64,000 bases of DNA, taken from contig CAYWXG010000002.1 of the NCBI GenBank assembly GCA_964462445.1, positions 1 through 64,000 of the forward strand, given 5' to 3'. Below the pieces are notes generated by a model, which had not been told where the DNA came from, ran no database searches, and saw only the letters and a list, made by a program, of their open reading frames with translations. This DNA is from JAGBWK01 sp964462445. GTDB lineage: Bacteria; Bacteroidota; Bacteroidia; Bacteroidales; Muribaculaceae. Made by a program: the position numbers and the translations under genes. This document shows positions 52,968-63,028 of the stretch, piece after piece (positions within the stretch are counted from its first letter, which is position 1; each line of letters starts with the position of its first letter).

Positions 52968-55313
52968 ATGATAAAGAATCTCGTTATAGTAGAGTCCCCT
53001 GCAAAAGCTAAGACTATTGAAAAATATCTCGGCTCCGATTTCAAAGTGATGTCGAGCTATGGGCATATTCGCGACCTTAAAAAGAAAAGTTTCAGTATAG
53101 ATGTCAATAATAATTTTGCGCCACTCTACGAAATTCCGTCAGATAAGGTGCAACTTGTTTCAGAGCTAAAAAAAGCAGCGACTCAAGCAGAGATTGTATG
53201 GCTCGCTTCCGATGAGGATCGTGAGGGGGAAGCTATTGCTTGGCACTTATTTGAGGTGCTTGAATTGGATGCTGCAAAAACTCGACGTATAGTTTTTCAC
53301 GAAATCACCAAAAGTGCGATTCTATATGCAATCGAAAATCCTCGTGAGATTAATTTAAATCTCGTTGATGCTCAGCAGGCTCGACGTGTTCTTGACCGTA
53401 TTGTAGGTTTTGAGTTGTCACCGGTGTTATGGAAAAAAATCAAGCCGGCACTTTCCGCGGGGCGAGTGCAGTCGGTAGCTGTTCGCTTGATTGTTGAGCG
53501 AGAAAATGAAATAAAGAATTTTGTTCCCGAGCAATATGTGCGTCTCACTGCTGATTTCTTGGCGGGAGATAAACCGCTACACACGGAGTTTTCGCATCGT
53601 CTTCCCGATATGAAAGTTGCCGAGGAATTTCTTAAAGTAAGTGCCGATTCTAAATTTACAGTTGGCGAAATTGCTGTTAAACCTCTAAAGAAATCACCGG
53701 CACCTCCTTTCACTACTTCAACTTTGCAACAAGAGGCTGCACGAAAACTTGGGTTTACTGTTTCTCAGACTATGATGATAGCGCAGCGACTTTATGAGTC
53801 AGGGCACATAACCTATATGCGTACCGACTCAGTTAATCTTTCAGCTCTCGCTATCAATACAATATCAAAGGAAATAACAGAGAATATAGGAGAACAATAC
53901 CTTAAAGTGCGCCACTATCACACATCTTCAAAAGGAGCACAAGAAGCTCATGAAGCAATTCGTCCCACATATGTAGACCGAGCAACTATCGAAGGTACTT
54001 CTCAAGAAAAAAGACTTTATAATCTTATACGAAAGCGAACTATCGCTTCGCAAATGGCCGATGCTATTATCGAAAAAACTACTATCGATATTGAATGTCG
54101 ACCGGCATCTGCTTCTGCGCTACCTGTTGATGGTCATTTTGTTGCGTCGGGCGAGGTTATTAAATTTGATGGATTCCTAAAAGTCTATATGGAGGGTCGC
54201 GATGATGAAGAATCTGACAGCGAGCAGTCTTCACTTCCCAATGTCGTTCCTGCTCAGGTCCTTGATTTGGACGGAATGAAAGCCACTCAGAGATACACAT
54301 CTAAGCCGTTGCGTTACAATGAAGCTACTCTTGTAAAGAAAATGGAGGAATTAGGTATTGGGCGTCCCTCTACCTATGCTCCCACAATATCTACAATTCA
54401 ACAACGAGAATATGTGGAACGTGGCGACCGCCCCGGAGCTAAACGCGAAATTGAAGTTATAGCTTTTCGAAAAGGTAAAATTACTCATCGCAAAGCAACA
54501 GAAACCTACGATGCGGAAAAAGGTAAGCTACTCCCTACCGATATTGGCGTAGTTGTCAATGATTTCCTTACAGAATACTTCCCCGATATTCTTGATTATA
54601 ATTTCACTGCTAAAATAGAGCAGAAATTTGATGATATTGCTGAGGGAAATCTTGTTTGGGATAATGAGATTGCCAACTTCTATAAAGATTTCCACCCTGT
54701 TGTAGATAACGCCATGTCAATGCGCCTCGAGCACAAAGTTGGCGAGCGTGTTTTGGGGGTTGATCCTGTTTCAGGAAAGCAGGTGAGTGTTAAAATCGGC
54801 CGATTCGGGCCGCTTGTCCAAGTTGGAGAAGGAGATAAAGATGAAAAGCCACGTTTTGCATCATTGCTAAAAGGGCAATCTGTGCAGACAATTACTCTAG
54901 AAGAAGCGTTGAAACTTTTTGATTTCCCGCGCATTATCGGGGAATTCGAAGGTGATGATGTTACTATCGCAATCGGCAAATATGGTCCCTACATCAAGCA
55001 TGCCGGTGCATTTACTTCCATTCCAAAGGATATTGCCCCCGAGGAAATAACTATAGACCAAGCTGTCGAGCTTATTAATGAGAAGCGAGTTGAAGCACAA
55101 AAACGAGTTGTTCGTACATTTGATGAAGACCCAGATGTGCAAATTTTGAATGGTCGTTATGGTATATATATTGCCTGCAAAAAGAATAACTATAAGATAC
55201 CCAAAACAGTGGCTGACCCGGCATCTCTTACTCTTGAAGAATGTAGGGAAATAATAGCTGCTCAAGATGTAGCACCCAAGAAAGCTCCACGTCGTGTCGC
55301 TCGTAAAAAATAA
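52968..55313 (+). CDS. topA: DNA topoisomerase I
   Basis: Type IA topoisomerase that relaxes negative supercoils, 781 residues. The N-terminal Toprim domain has IVESPAKAKTIEKYLG and SDEDREGEAIAWHL; the active tyrosine is Y283 in ITYMRTDSVNLS; the C-terminal region (about 570-770) is made of toprim-associated repeats (GPYIKHAGAFTSIP, GRYGIYIACKKNNYKIP) and lacks the Cys4 zinc fingers of E. coli TopA, as is usual in Bacteroidetes. The lysine-rich tail APKKAPRRVARKK probably binds DNA. It is followed after 13 bases by an RluA-family gene. Confidence 0.97.
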   Translation: MIKNLVIVESPAKAKTIEKYLGSDFKVMSSYGHIRDLKKKSFSIDVNNNFAPLYEIPSDKVQLVSELKKAATQAEIVWLASDEDREGEAIAWHLFEVLELDAAKTRRIVFHEITKSAILYAIENPREINLNLVDAQQARRVLDRIVGFELSPVLWKKIKPALSAGRVQSVAVRLIVERENEIKNFVPEQYVRLTADFLAGDKPLHTEFSHRLPDMKVAEEFLKVSADSKFTVGEIAVKPLKKSPAPPFTTSTLQQEAARKLGFTVSQTMMIAQRLYESGHITYMRTDSVNLSALAINTISKEITENIGEQYLKVRHYHTSSKGAQEAHEAIRPTYVDRATIEGTSQEKRLYNLIRKRTIASQMADAIIEKTTIDIECRPASASALPVDGHFVASGEVIKFDGFLKVYMEGRDDEESDSEQSSLPNVVPAQVLDLDGMKATQRYTSKPLRYNEATLVKKMEELGIGRPSTYAPTISTIQQREYVERGDRPGAKREIEVIAFRKGKITHRKATETYDAEKGKLLPTDIGVVVNDFLTEYFPDILDYNFTAKIEQKFDDIAEGNLVWDNEIANFYKDFHPVVDNAMSMRLEHKVGERVLGVDPVSGKQVSVKIGRFGPLVQVGEGDKDEKPRFASLLKGQSVQTITLEEALKLFDFPRIIGEFEGDDVTIAIGKYGPYIKHAGAFTSIPKDIAPEEITIDQAVELINEKRVEAQKRVVRTFDEDPDVQILNGRYGIYIACKKNNYKIPKTVADPASLTLEECREIIAAQDVAPKKAPRRVARKK

Positions 55314-55326
55314 TTCATAACTCAAT

Positions 55327-56247
55327 ATGAAGCCACTTAAATCAAAGCCCGGTGCTGAGCGTCGTCGCTTCTCTCCTGATGTCATTGAAACTTATACCCC
55401 GTCGGAGGAAACAACGTTGTTGAATTTCCTATTTGCTGCGATGCCTCAGCGCAAACGCACTAATGTCAAGGAATTACTTCAACACAATCAAATTAAAGTA
55501 AACAGTCTTGTAGTTACTCAATTTGATACCCCGATTTCTTCTGCCGACACTATCTATGTGAATCTCACTCGCGAATTCCCTCGTTTTTATAATCGCAGAC
55601 TTAGCATTGTCTACGAGGACGATGATATTGTAGTTGTAAACAAAGGTTATGGACTTCTATCTATGGGCAATGATAAAGTCAAAGAGGGAACGGCTTACTC
55701 TATTCTGAAAGAATACATCAAATGGGTTGACCCACGACAAAAAATATTTATCGTTCACCGTCTCGACCGCGACACCTCCGGATTAATGATGTTCGCTAAA
55801 TCTATCGAGGCAAAAGAGGCTATGCAACACAATTGGAACAACATGGTGCTTAATCGCACTTATGTCGCTGTGGTTGAGGGGAATGTGGAGAACGATGAGG
55901 GAACTGTCCAAACCTACTTGGCCGAAAACTCTAAATTCGAGGTCTATGTCACTGAAAACCCCGAAGAAGGTCAACTCGCCGTCACCCGCTACAAAGTGCT
56001 GAACCGTAAAAAGGGATACTCCCTCTTGGAACTTGAACTCGACACCGGTCGTAAAAACCAGATTCGCGTTCACATGAAACATATCGGGCACTCCATCATT
56101 GGCGACCGTCGTTATGGTGCTAAGACAAGCCCCATTCATCGCCTTGCTCTTCATGCCCGTACTCTTCGATTCGTACATCCAATTACTCGTCGTGAGATGA
56201 ATTTTTCTACTCCGATTCCAATCTCATTCCAAAAAATGACGAAATAA
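55327..56247 (+). CDS. RluA-family pseudouridine synthase
   Basis: A 306-residue RNA pseudouridine synthase with an N-terminal S4-like RNA-binding region (about 25-75: LLNFLFAAMPQRKRTNVKELLQHNQIKVN) and a catalytic domain with HRLDRDTSGLM, D147 being the catalytic aspartate, and the later KNQIRVHMKHIGHSIIGDRRYGA. The target uridine (23S rRNA or tRNA) cannot be decided. It lies between topA and a WG-repeat lipoprotein gene, close enough for co-transcription. Confidence 0.93.
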   Translation: MKPLKSKPGAERRRFSPDVIETYTPSEETTLLNFLFAAMPQRKRTNVKELLQHNQIKVNSLVVTQFDTPISSADTIYVNLTREFPRFYNRRLSIVYEDDDIVVVNKGYGLLSMGNDKVKEGTAYSILKEYIKWVDPRQKIFIVHRLDRDTSGLMMFAKSIEAKEAMQHNWNNMVLNRTYVAVVEGNVENDEGTVQTYLAENSKFEVYVTENPEEGQLAVTRYKVLNRKKGYSLLELELDTGRKNQIRVHMKHIGHSIIGDRRYGAKTSPIHRLALHARTLRFVHPITRREMNFSTPIPISFQKMTK

Positions 56248-56282
56248 TTACTGATAAATTTTAACTTAAATAAATCAATCCA

Positions 56283-57947
56283 ATGAAAACATTACAACTT
56301 TTTGTGACAGCACTGATCGCTTTTGTAGTAGCATCATGTTCAAGCAAACCGCAACTCACCCACATGCCGGCTAAAGCCGACGGCGATTCTAATTGGGGTC
56401 TTGTTGATGCGAATGGCGAGTTCTTGATTTCTGATGAATTTGACCATCGTCCATCTCCTGTAATTAATGGACTTTTTTATGTAAAAGAAGATGGTGGTAT
56501 TTCTGTCTATAAAGCCGATAAAAAGTTGCGCACCGTGGGCGACCTTGTCGGATTGAAAGGCTGTGGCTACTTGACCGATGGACTTATGCCGATAGTTCGA
56601 AAGGATGAATGTATCACTTTTGTTGATGCCGAAGGCAAAACTCAATTCGTACTCAAGGATTACAATGGTGTTGAGATAAAGAGAGTGGCACAAATGTTTA
56701 TGAATGGTCTCTGTCCGTTTATGACTATTGATGAGAAATGGGGGGCTATCGACACCAATGGAAATGTGGTTATAGAACCTTTGTATCGTAATGCTCCATA
56801 TTTTTCTGAAGATGTGGCTTTGGTGGTAGATGCCAAAACTGAAAAACTATTACTTATCAATCGCTCCGGCAAAACTATAAAAGAACTTTCTGACGAAATA
56901 CGTCGCCCGTCGGTATTTGCCAGTGGTTATGCTGTGGTGAGAATTGATGAAGAAGATGAGGACTCTCGCTATGCTATGGTCGATACAAAAGGTGAGATAA
57001 TAAAACTACCCACTGTTGTAGATGACGTAGAATCATGGAATGACAAATACATAGTATTTGAGAATAGTGAAGGAGATTATGGTTTGTTGAACTACGATGG
57101 CGAAATCCTAATTCGTGCTAAATATGATAATTTGGAAATACTCGCCAACGGACAGATTCTTGGCGAGCGTAGTGGCAAATTTATGTTTGTTACTGAGGAG
57201 GGAGAATCTGAGAAGTTGCCATTCGAGGCCACGTCAGCTATCGAGGCCGCATCGTTGTTCAGCACAATATTAGATTTCAAATTTGAACTTATTTCTGAGG
57301 ATTACGACGATATGAGATATCTCCGAAACTATGCCGGAGAGAAGGGGGGAAAAATGTTGGGCAGATTCCGCGGCGAGGTGGAAATCGAGACCGTATATTC
57401 CGACTATTATGACTACGATGCGGCTTTGAAATCAGTCACCGCATTATTTGATGATAGAGGATTGAAAGGCTATCCATTTGGCTCGACTATGGGGAATTAT
57501 GCCGACTCTGGAAAGTCAAAAAGCTGGTATCGTGGAGATAAATCGATGAGTGTAGATCTTGAAGGTGATAGCTCATATTTCAGAGTTTCGTCAGCCACCA
57601 TAAAGTCAAATAATAATGTTGTTTATGATGCAACACCCTATGCAAGCTATTACACATGGGAGTTCAATAACGATGCAAAAATAAATTCTATCTCCGTGAC
57701 GTTGGAGTTTGCATATGACAAGTATCGTGAAGACTTTAATACATATGTAGCTGAAGCTCTAACCAAAAAATTTAACACTACAGTTGGTACCGATGCCAAT
57801 TTCGTAAATAATGTGACTACTAATGGATATGATGCTGTTACGATAAGTCTTGATGAATCGGTAGTTTCAGGAACTGAAGTTGTTGAAGATTGTGTCGTTG
57901 AAGTAGATAGTTGTGCCGTAGACACTGTTGTTGCCGCAGCATATTAA
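56283..57947 (+). CDS. WG-repeat lipoprotein
   Basis: A 554-residue lipoprotein with C19 in the lipobox (VVASC). The N-terminal two thirds consist of WG/KWG-type repeats (NWGLVDANGEFLISDEFD, KWGAIDTNGNVVIEPLY, DYGLLNYDGEILIRAKYDN) that fold into a beta-propeller-like or solenoid structure. The C-terminal part (about 330-550) is a separate, acidic domain with YDDM/YYDYD stretches that I cannot assign. Such proteins are common in Bacteroidales and of unknown function, presumably envelope-associated. The stop is one base before the truA ATG. Confidence 0.87.
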   Translation: MKTLQLFVTALIAFVVASCSSKPQLTHMPAKADGDSNWGLVDANGEFLISDEFDHRPSPVINGLFYVKEDGGISVYKADKKLRTVGDLVGLKGCGYLTDGLMPIVRKDECITFVDAEGKTQFVLKDYNGVEIKRVAQMFMNGLCPFMTIDEKWGAIDTNGNVVIEPLYRNAPYFSEDVALVVDAKTEKLLLINRSGKTIKELSDEIRRPSVFASGYAVVRIDEEDEDSRYAMVDTKGEIIKLPTVVDDVESWNDKYIVFENSEGDYGLLNYDGEILIRAKYDNLEILANGQILGERSGKFMFVTEEGESEKLPFEATSAIEAASLFSTILDFKFELISEDYDDMRYLRNYAGEKGGKMLGRFRGEVEIETVYSDYYDYDAALKSVTALFDDRGLKGYPFGSTMGNYADSGKSKSWYRGDKSMSVDLEGDSSYFRVSSATIKSNNNVVYDATPYASYYTWEFNNDAKINSISVTLEFAYDKYREDFNTYVAEALTKKFNTTVGTDANFVNNVTTNGYDAVTISLDESVVSGTEVVEDCVVEVDSCAVDTVVAAAY

Positions 57948-57948
57948 A

Positions 57949-58755
57949 ATGAAACGCTATTTCATAGAGTTGAGTTATGACGGAGTCGCTTATCATGGGT
58001 GGCAGGTGCAACCGGGCGATATCACGGTGCAGCAATGCATTGAAGAGGCTCTTGCTAAAGTGTTGCGCCAACATATTTCCATAGTGGGAGCCGGGCGCAC
58101 TGATGCCGGTGTCAATGCTAGGAAAATGATAGCGCATGCCGATCTGCCTGAGGAAATAGTTGAAAAGGACAAGGTGCGATTTATTCGCTCGCTTAACTCG
58201 TTGACAGCTCGTGATATAGCTATTCATGATATTGTTGAGGTAGCCCCTGATGCTCATGCTCGCTTTGACGCACGCCGACGCACGTATCGCTACTTCGTGC
58301 ATCATGGTGCCAACCCTTTTTTACGACATTATTCTCTTAATATTGCTCCGTTGGACTATACTGCGATGAATGAGGCGGCTGCGCTTCTGCTTGATGTTGA
58401 GGATTTTACATCGTTTGCAAAACTGCACACCGATACTCACACCAATATATGCCGTGTTGATACGGCGCGTTGGGTGAAATCCGTAGCAACAGTTCCTGCA
58501 GTTGCGGGAATAGTGGAGGGAGATGGAGTAATCGCTTCAGGGATCGGAGTGGTTGGCAGTCAATATTATTTTGAGATAAGTGCTGACCGATTTTTGCGCA
58601 ACATGGTTCGAGCGGTGGTTGGTACGCTTGTCGAAGTGGGGCGAGGCAAAATGTCAATCGACAAATTTCGACAGGTTATTGCACAAAAAGATAGATGTGA
58701 AGCGGGAACATCTATGCCCGGCAATGCATTATTTCTATGGGATGTAGAATATTAG
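57949..58755 (+). CDS. truA: tRNA pseudouridine(38-40) synthase
   Basis: Modifies positions 38-40 of the tRNA anticodon stem. The protein is 268 residues from the ATG at 57949; the frame extends seven codons upstream into the previous gene, where MKRYFIELSYDG could not be the N-terminus. The catalytic aspartate is D52 in GAGRTDAGVNAR. Also visible are YDGVAYHGWQ, RRTYRYFVHH and RFLRNMVRAVVGTLVEVGRG. The ATG starts one base after the WG-lipoprotein stop. Confidence 0.96.
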   Translation: MKRYFIELSYDGVAYHGWQVQPGDITVQQCIEEALAKVLRQHISIVGAGRTDAGVNARKMIAHADLPEEIVEKDKVRFIRSLNSLTARDIAIHDIVEVAPDAHARFDARRRTYRYFVHHGANPFLRHYSLNIAPLDYTAMNEAAALLLDVEDFTSFAKLHTDTHTNICRVDTARWVKSVATVPAVAGIVEGDGVIASGIGVVGSQYYFEISADRFLRNMVRAVVGTLVEVGRGKMSIDKFRQVIAQKDRCEAGTSMPGNALFLWDVEY

Positions 58756-58778
58756 CAGTTGTTTAAACATATAATAGC

Positions 58779-58815
58779 AATAGAGATGGCGACCTTTTGG
58801 ACCGCCATCTCTATT
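58779..58815. terminator. convergent terminator between truA and speA
   Basis: Perfect 13-bp stem AATAGAGATGGCG (58779-58791) with CGCCATCTCTATT (58803-58815), 11-base loop, between converging genes; A/T-rich on both sides. Confidence 0.8.
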
Positions 58816-58845
58816 ATTATGATGATAATTTTGGAGAATACGAAG

Positions 58846-60747
58846 TTATCGTTCAAGATAAGTATAGCCGTAAAGGCCGGAGCGATAGTTGGATAAGAAT
58901 TCGCGACCTTCTTCGGCGGTGATTTTGCCTGCTTTCATAGATGCTGTTACCCAACCTTCTACATTGCGCACCAATTTCTTGGGGTCAAACTGAACATAGT
59001 CGAGAACTTCGGCAACTGTTTCGCCATCGATGATTTTGTCAATTTCGTAGCGGTCTTTGTAGACACTGATATGCACGGCGTTGGTGTCGCCAAAGAGATT
59101 GTGCATATCGCCAAGAATTTCTTGATAAGCTCCGGCGAGGAACACTCCTAAATAATAAGGTTCCCCTTGTTTTAGCGAGTGAAGCATAAGATAATCGGCG
59201 CTACCACCTTGCACAGAGATAAAATGGGCAATTTTACCATCGGAATCGCATGTCATATCTTGAAGTGTTGCCATGCGCGACGGCTTTTCATCAAGACGCG
59301 ATAAGGGCATAACGGGGAATAGTTGGTCGATAGCCCAGTGGTCGGGGAGCGATTGGAATAGAGAGAAGTTGCAGAAATATTTGTCGGGTAGCATACGTGA
59401 AACTTTGCGCAATTCTTCGGGCGCATGTTTCATCGTTTGAGCTATGTCGCCTACTTCGCGAGCTATTGACCAGAATAATTTTTCAACCATAGCGCGAGTG
59501 CGAAGATCGATAAGCCCCAGCGAAAATAAATCGAGAGCCTCCTCGCGAATCTGCAGTGCATCGTGCCAACTTTCAAAAAGTCGTGGTTGCGGAGATAATT
59601 TATCCCATATATCATAAAGTTCTCTGACGAGTTCATGTTCATCATCGCTAATCTCCTCATTGTCCTTCCATTGAGGGAGGGTAGTGGTTTCCAGAACTTC
59701 AAAAACGAGAACTGAGTGATGGGCTGTTAGCGAGCGACCGCTTTCCGTGATGATATTCGGATGTTTGATGTCGTTTTTCTCACAGGCATCTACTAAAGAA
59801 TAAACGGCGTCATTGGCGTATTCTTGAATCGCATAATTCATTGAAGATTCCGACGCGGAATTGCGAGTGCCGTCGTAGTCAACACCAAGCCCGCCACCTA
59901 TGTCAACAAAGTCAATGTCGAATCCACTTTTAGATAGTTGAACATAGAATTGCATCGCTTCACGCAGTGCATTCTTAATAAAGCGAATTTTGGTTATTTG
60001 GCTGCCGATATGGAAATGTATTAACTTAAGGCAGTCTTTGATGTCGCGACGTTCGAGATAGTCGAGAGCTTCGAGCAATTCCGAGGAATTAAGCCCGAAT
60101 TTTGAGGAGTCGCCGCCGGAGTCTTCCCATTTGCCGGCACCGGTGCTTGATAGCTTAATGCGGATGCCGATGTTGGGGCGTATTTTGATTCGACGAGAAA
60201 TGTCGGCAATAAGCTTTAGCTCGTTCATCTTTTCAACAACGAGATAGATGCGACGCCCCATCTTTTGTGCAAGAAGTGCTAATTCAATATAAGTAGCATC
60301 TTTATATCCGTTGCATATAATCAAAGCATCATCGGCAATGTTGGTAGCAAGCACGGCATGCAGTTCCGGCTTTGACCCGGCCTCCAATCCAATATTGAAT
60401 TTCTTGCCGTGGCTCACAATTTCTTCCACAACTTGACGCATTTGATTTACCTTAATAGGATATACGATAAAGTTTTGCGCTTTATAATTATATTCTTGAG
60501 CCGCACGTTTAAAACAATTTGAAATCTTTTCAACGCGGTTGTCGAGAATATCAGGGAAACGAAGTAATACCGGAGCTGTAATATCGCGCAATTGCAATTC
60601 GTCCATAACCTCTTTAAGGTCGACTGACGCATATCCCTCTTTCGGGTTTACGGCAACATGCCCACGCTCATTGATGGTAAAATATTGGCGGCCCCATCCT
60701 TTGATATTGTATAGTTCGGCGCTGTCTTCAATTTTCCACTTTCTCAT
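58846..60747 (-). CDS. speA: biosynthetic arginine decarboxylase
   Basis: PLP-dependent enzyme converting arginine to agmatine, the entry to polyamine synthesis, 633 residues. The PLP lysine is K99 in FIVYPIKVN. The alanine-racemase-like barrel continues with IGIRIKLSSTGAGKWEDSGGDSSKFGL, LIHFHIGSQI, and DIGGGLGVDYDG; the C-terminal domain has the inserted helical bundle of SpeA. It is transcribed alone; a minus-strand -7 element TAAATTTG is at 60811-60818. No agmatinase or agmatine deiminase gene adjoins it. Confidence 0.96.
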   Translation of the reverse strand: MRKWKIEDSAELYNIKGWGRQYFTINERGHVAVNPKEGYASVDLKEVMDELQLRDITAPVLLRFPDILDNRVEKISNCFKRAAQEYNYKAQNFIVYPIKVNQMRQVVEEIVSHGKKFNIGLEAGSKPELHAVLATNIADDALIICNGYKDATYIELALLAQKMGRRIYLVVEKMNELKLIADISRRIKIRPNIGIRIKLSSTGAGKWEDSGGDSSKFGLNSSELLEALDYLERRDIKDCLKLIHFHIGSQITKIRFIKNALREAMQFYVQLSKSGFDIDFVDIGGGLGVDYDGTRNSASESSMNYAIQEYANDAVYSLVDACEKNDIKHPNIITESGRSLTAHHSVLVFEVLETTTLPQWKDNEEISDDEHELVRELYDIWDKLSPQPRLFESWHDALQIREEALDLFSLGLIDLRTRAMVEKLFWSIAREVGDIAQTMKHAPEELRKVSRMLPDKYFCNFSLFQSLPDHWAIDQLFPVMPLSRLDEKPSRMATLQDMTCDSDGKIAHFISVQGGSADYLMLHSLKQGEPYYLGVFLAGAYQEILGDMHNLFGDTNAVHISVYKDRYEIDKIIDGETVAEVLDYVQFDPKKLVRNVEGWVTASMKAGKITAEEGREFLSNYRSGLYGYTYLER

Positions 60748-61217
60748 CTGTGTCAGTTTGTATGGTTTTGTTATTAAATATTGTTGTTATAAATATATTA
60801 AATAGAATCGCAAATTTAGTAAAAAAATAAATGTAATAGCCATTTACCTTAAAAAAATGATTTATTCATAAATTATATTGTCAATATATTTTATTAATAT
60901 TTCAATATCTGAGCAATTTTATCTCTTATTGCCGGATGTATTTATGGTTGGAATTTGAAAGTGAACTCGGCTTAAAATGATAAAATTAGAGTCGATGAGT
61001 AAAAAAAGACGGTTGTGTAACAGTATTGTAATATTAAAAGTCGCGGTTTAAAAAGGGTTATAGCCTCGTTAACAAATATTTGCATTTGTAAGTATCGGAA
61101 AATCATAGTAATTAGTAATTTTGCGTCGGAAAAGTAGGTCATTTATAAAAAAATGCTTTACTTTGCAAAGCGAATTAAACTAAGAAAACTATTAATAATT
61201 TTTAAAACTTTACGACT
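60748..61217. promoter_or_regulatory. divergent promoter region speA / acpP
   Basis: Very A/T-rich. Minus-strand -7 TAAATTTG (60811-60818) serves speA. For acpP, TAATTTTG (61116-61123) and TTACTTTG (61158-61165) are candidate -7 elements, the second ending in the palindrome CTTTGCAAAG (61161-61170). No standard -33 boxes. Two tiny frames at 60936-61051 are not convincing genes. Nothing else is evident. Confidence 0.45.
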
Positions 61218-61451
61218 ATGTCAGAAATTGCATCTCGTGTTAAATCAATAATTGTAGACAAACTCGGTGTAGACGAAAACCAAGTAACAGAAGCAGCAGC
61301 ATTCACAACCGACCTCGGTGCTGATAGCCTTGACACTGTAGAACTTATCATGGAATTCGAAAAAGAATTCGGAGTAACAATTCCCGACGAAGACGCAGAA
61401 AAGATTGCAACTGTAGGTGACGCTGTTAAATACATCGAAGCTGCGAAATAA
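61218..61451 (+). CDS. acpP: acyl carrier protein
   Basis: Acidic four-helix carrier of fatty acyl intermediates, 77 residues. The phosphopantetheine serine is S37 in DLGADSLDTVELIMEFE. Sequence and length are standard. It is followed after 43 bases by fabF, with which it forms a short operon ended by a strong terminator. The codon choice is that of a highly expressed gene. Confidence 0.98.
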   Translation: MSEIASRVKSIIVDKLGVDENQVTEAAAFTTDLGADSLDTVELIMEFEKEFGVTIPDEDAEKIATVGDAVKYIEAAK

Positions 61452-61494
61452 TCAGTCATAAAATTAGTTCTAACACAATTTTATATTAAGAATA

Positions 61495-62760
61495 ATGGAG
61501 TTAAAAAGAGTTGTAGTGACAGGTTTAGGTGCCATTACGCCTATTGGTAACGACGTTGAAACGACGTGGGAAAATGCCAAGAAAGGTGTATCGGGCGCAG
61601 GTCCTATCACGCATTTCGATGCTTCAAAGTTCAAAACTCAGTTTGCTTGCGAAGTGAAGAACTTCGACGGCAACGCACTTTTCGACCGTAAGAAGGTTCG
61701 TACACTCGACCTTTACGCGCAGTATGCCCTCGCAGCTGCACGTCAAGCGGTAGAAGATTCAAAAATCGAGGAGGGCGAAAATCTCAACCGCGATCGTGTC
61801 GGTGTTATAGTAGCAGCAGGAATCGGTGGACTTCACACTTTTGAGGAAGAAGCCGGCTACTATGCAATCAATAAAGAGAATGGCCCTAAATTCAATCCGT
61901 TCTTTATCCCCAAGATGATTGCCGATATCGCATCGGGACATATCTCGATGGAATATGGCTATCACGGTCCCAACTTTGGTGTCGTTTCAGCTTGTGCATC
62001 ATCTAACAATGCAATCATTGATGCGTTCAACCTTATCCGCTTGGGTAAAGCTGACGCTATCGTAACCGGTGGTGCTGAAGCAGCTATCTATCCTGCCGGT
62101 GTAGGTGGTTTCAACTCAATGCATGCATTGTCAACACGTAACGATTCCCCCACAACGGCTTCACGACCGTTCAGCAAGAGTCGCGACGGGTTTGTGATGG
62201 GTGAGGGTTCGGTTGTACTCGTGCTTGAGGAACTTGAACATGCGTTGGCACGCGGTGCTAAAATTTATGCTGAGGTTGCCGGTGGAGGCCTTTCTGCCGA
62301 TGCTTATCACCTCACTGCTACTCATCCCGAAGGTTTGGGCGCTATTTTGGCTATGCGTAATGCTCTTGAAGATGCCAACATGAAGCCCGAGGATATTGAC
62401 TATATCAATGTTCACGGCACATCAACCCCTGTTGGTGATATTTCTGAAATTAAAGCTATTACCGAAGTATTTGGTGAACATGCTTATAACCTTAACATTT
62501 CTTCGACTAAGTCGATGACCGGTCATCTTCTCGGAGCTACCGGTGCTCTCGAAGCAATGTTCTCGGTTAAGGCAGTTGAGAATGATATTGTTCCTCCTAC
62601 CATCAATCATGAAGATGATGATGAAGATGAAAATATCGACTATCGCTTAAACTTCACTTTCAACAAAGCACAAGAACGCCCAGTGCGTGCTGCGCTCTCT
62701 AACTCATTCGGGTTTGGAGGTCACAACGCTACAGTGATTGTGAAAAAATTTGAGAAATAA
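61495..62760 (+). CDS. fabF: beta-ketoacyl-ACP synthase II
   Basis: Condensing enzyme that elongates acyl-ACP with malonyl-ACP, 421 residues. The catalytic triad is C167 (VVSACASSNNA), H307 (NVHGTSTPVGD) and H344 (SMTGHLLGATGALEA); a GFGGHN motif closes the protein. In Bacteroides the next gene is usually rnc; here a terminator and an Lrp-type regulator follow. Confidence 0.97.
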   Translation: MELKRVVVTGLGAITPIGNDVETTWENAKKGVSGAGPITHFDASKFKTQFACEVKNFDGNALFDRKKVRTLDLYAQYALAAARQAVEDSKIEEGENLNRDRVGVIVAAGIGGLHTFEEEAGYYAINKENGPKFNPFFIPKMIADIASGHISMEYGYHGPNFGVVSACASSNNAIIDAFNLIRLGKADAIVTGGAEAAIYPAGVGGFNSMHALSTRNDSPTTASRPFSKSRDGFVMGEGSVVLVLEELEHALARGAKIYAEVAGGGLSADAYHLTATHPEGLGAILAMRNALEDANMKPEDIDYINVHGTSTPVGDISEIKAITEVFGEHAYNLNISSTKSMTGHLLGATGALEAMFSVKAVENDIVPPTINHEDDDEDENIDYRLNFTFNKAQERPVRAALSNSFGFGGHNATVIVKKFEK

Positions 62761-62803
62761 TATCCTGTAGGGATAAACGTAACGAAAGTTATTTGAGCAA
62801 CAT

Positions 62804-62843
62804 AAGCGACCATGGTGAATTTTCACCGTGGTCGCTTTATTTA
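62804..62843 (+). terminator. rho-independent terminator of acpP-fabF
   Basis: 15-base arms AAGCGACCATGGTGA (62804-62818) and TCACCGTGGTCGCTT (62823-62837) with one weak pair, a 4-base loop, then T/A-rich TATTTATTTT. Confidence 0.85.
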
Positions 62844-62952
62844 TTTTAAGGTTTCTTGAACAAAGATTAATGGATAGTCGCCGAAAAGCAATCAAAACTG
62901 GGGTAATTTGTAGTAAAATATGTCAATTTCCTAATATTTCCTGGCAAAATGC

Positions 62953-62982
62953 TTTGTTCTTAAAAAAATATGCCTACCTTTG
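62953..62982 (+). promoter_or_regulatory. promoter of the Lrp-type regulator
   Basis: TTTG (62953-62956), 18 bases, TACCTTTG (62975-62982), about 45 bases before the ATG. Confidence 0.75.
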
Positions 62983-63028
62983 CATATATAATAACAGTAA
63001 AAATTATTTGCCTTAAACCTAAATAATA

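Noticed and set aside
60936..61051. Two tiny overlapping frames (14 and 24 codons) in the speA-acpP gap
   Set aside because: Length is expected by chance in A/T-rich DNA; no promoter or coding bias.
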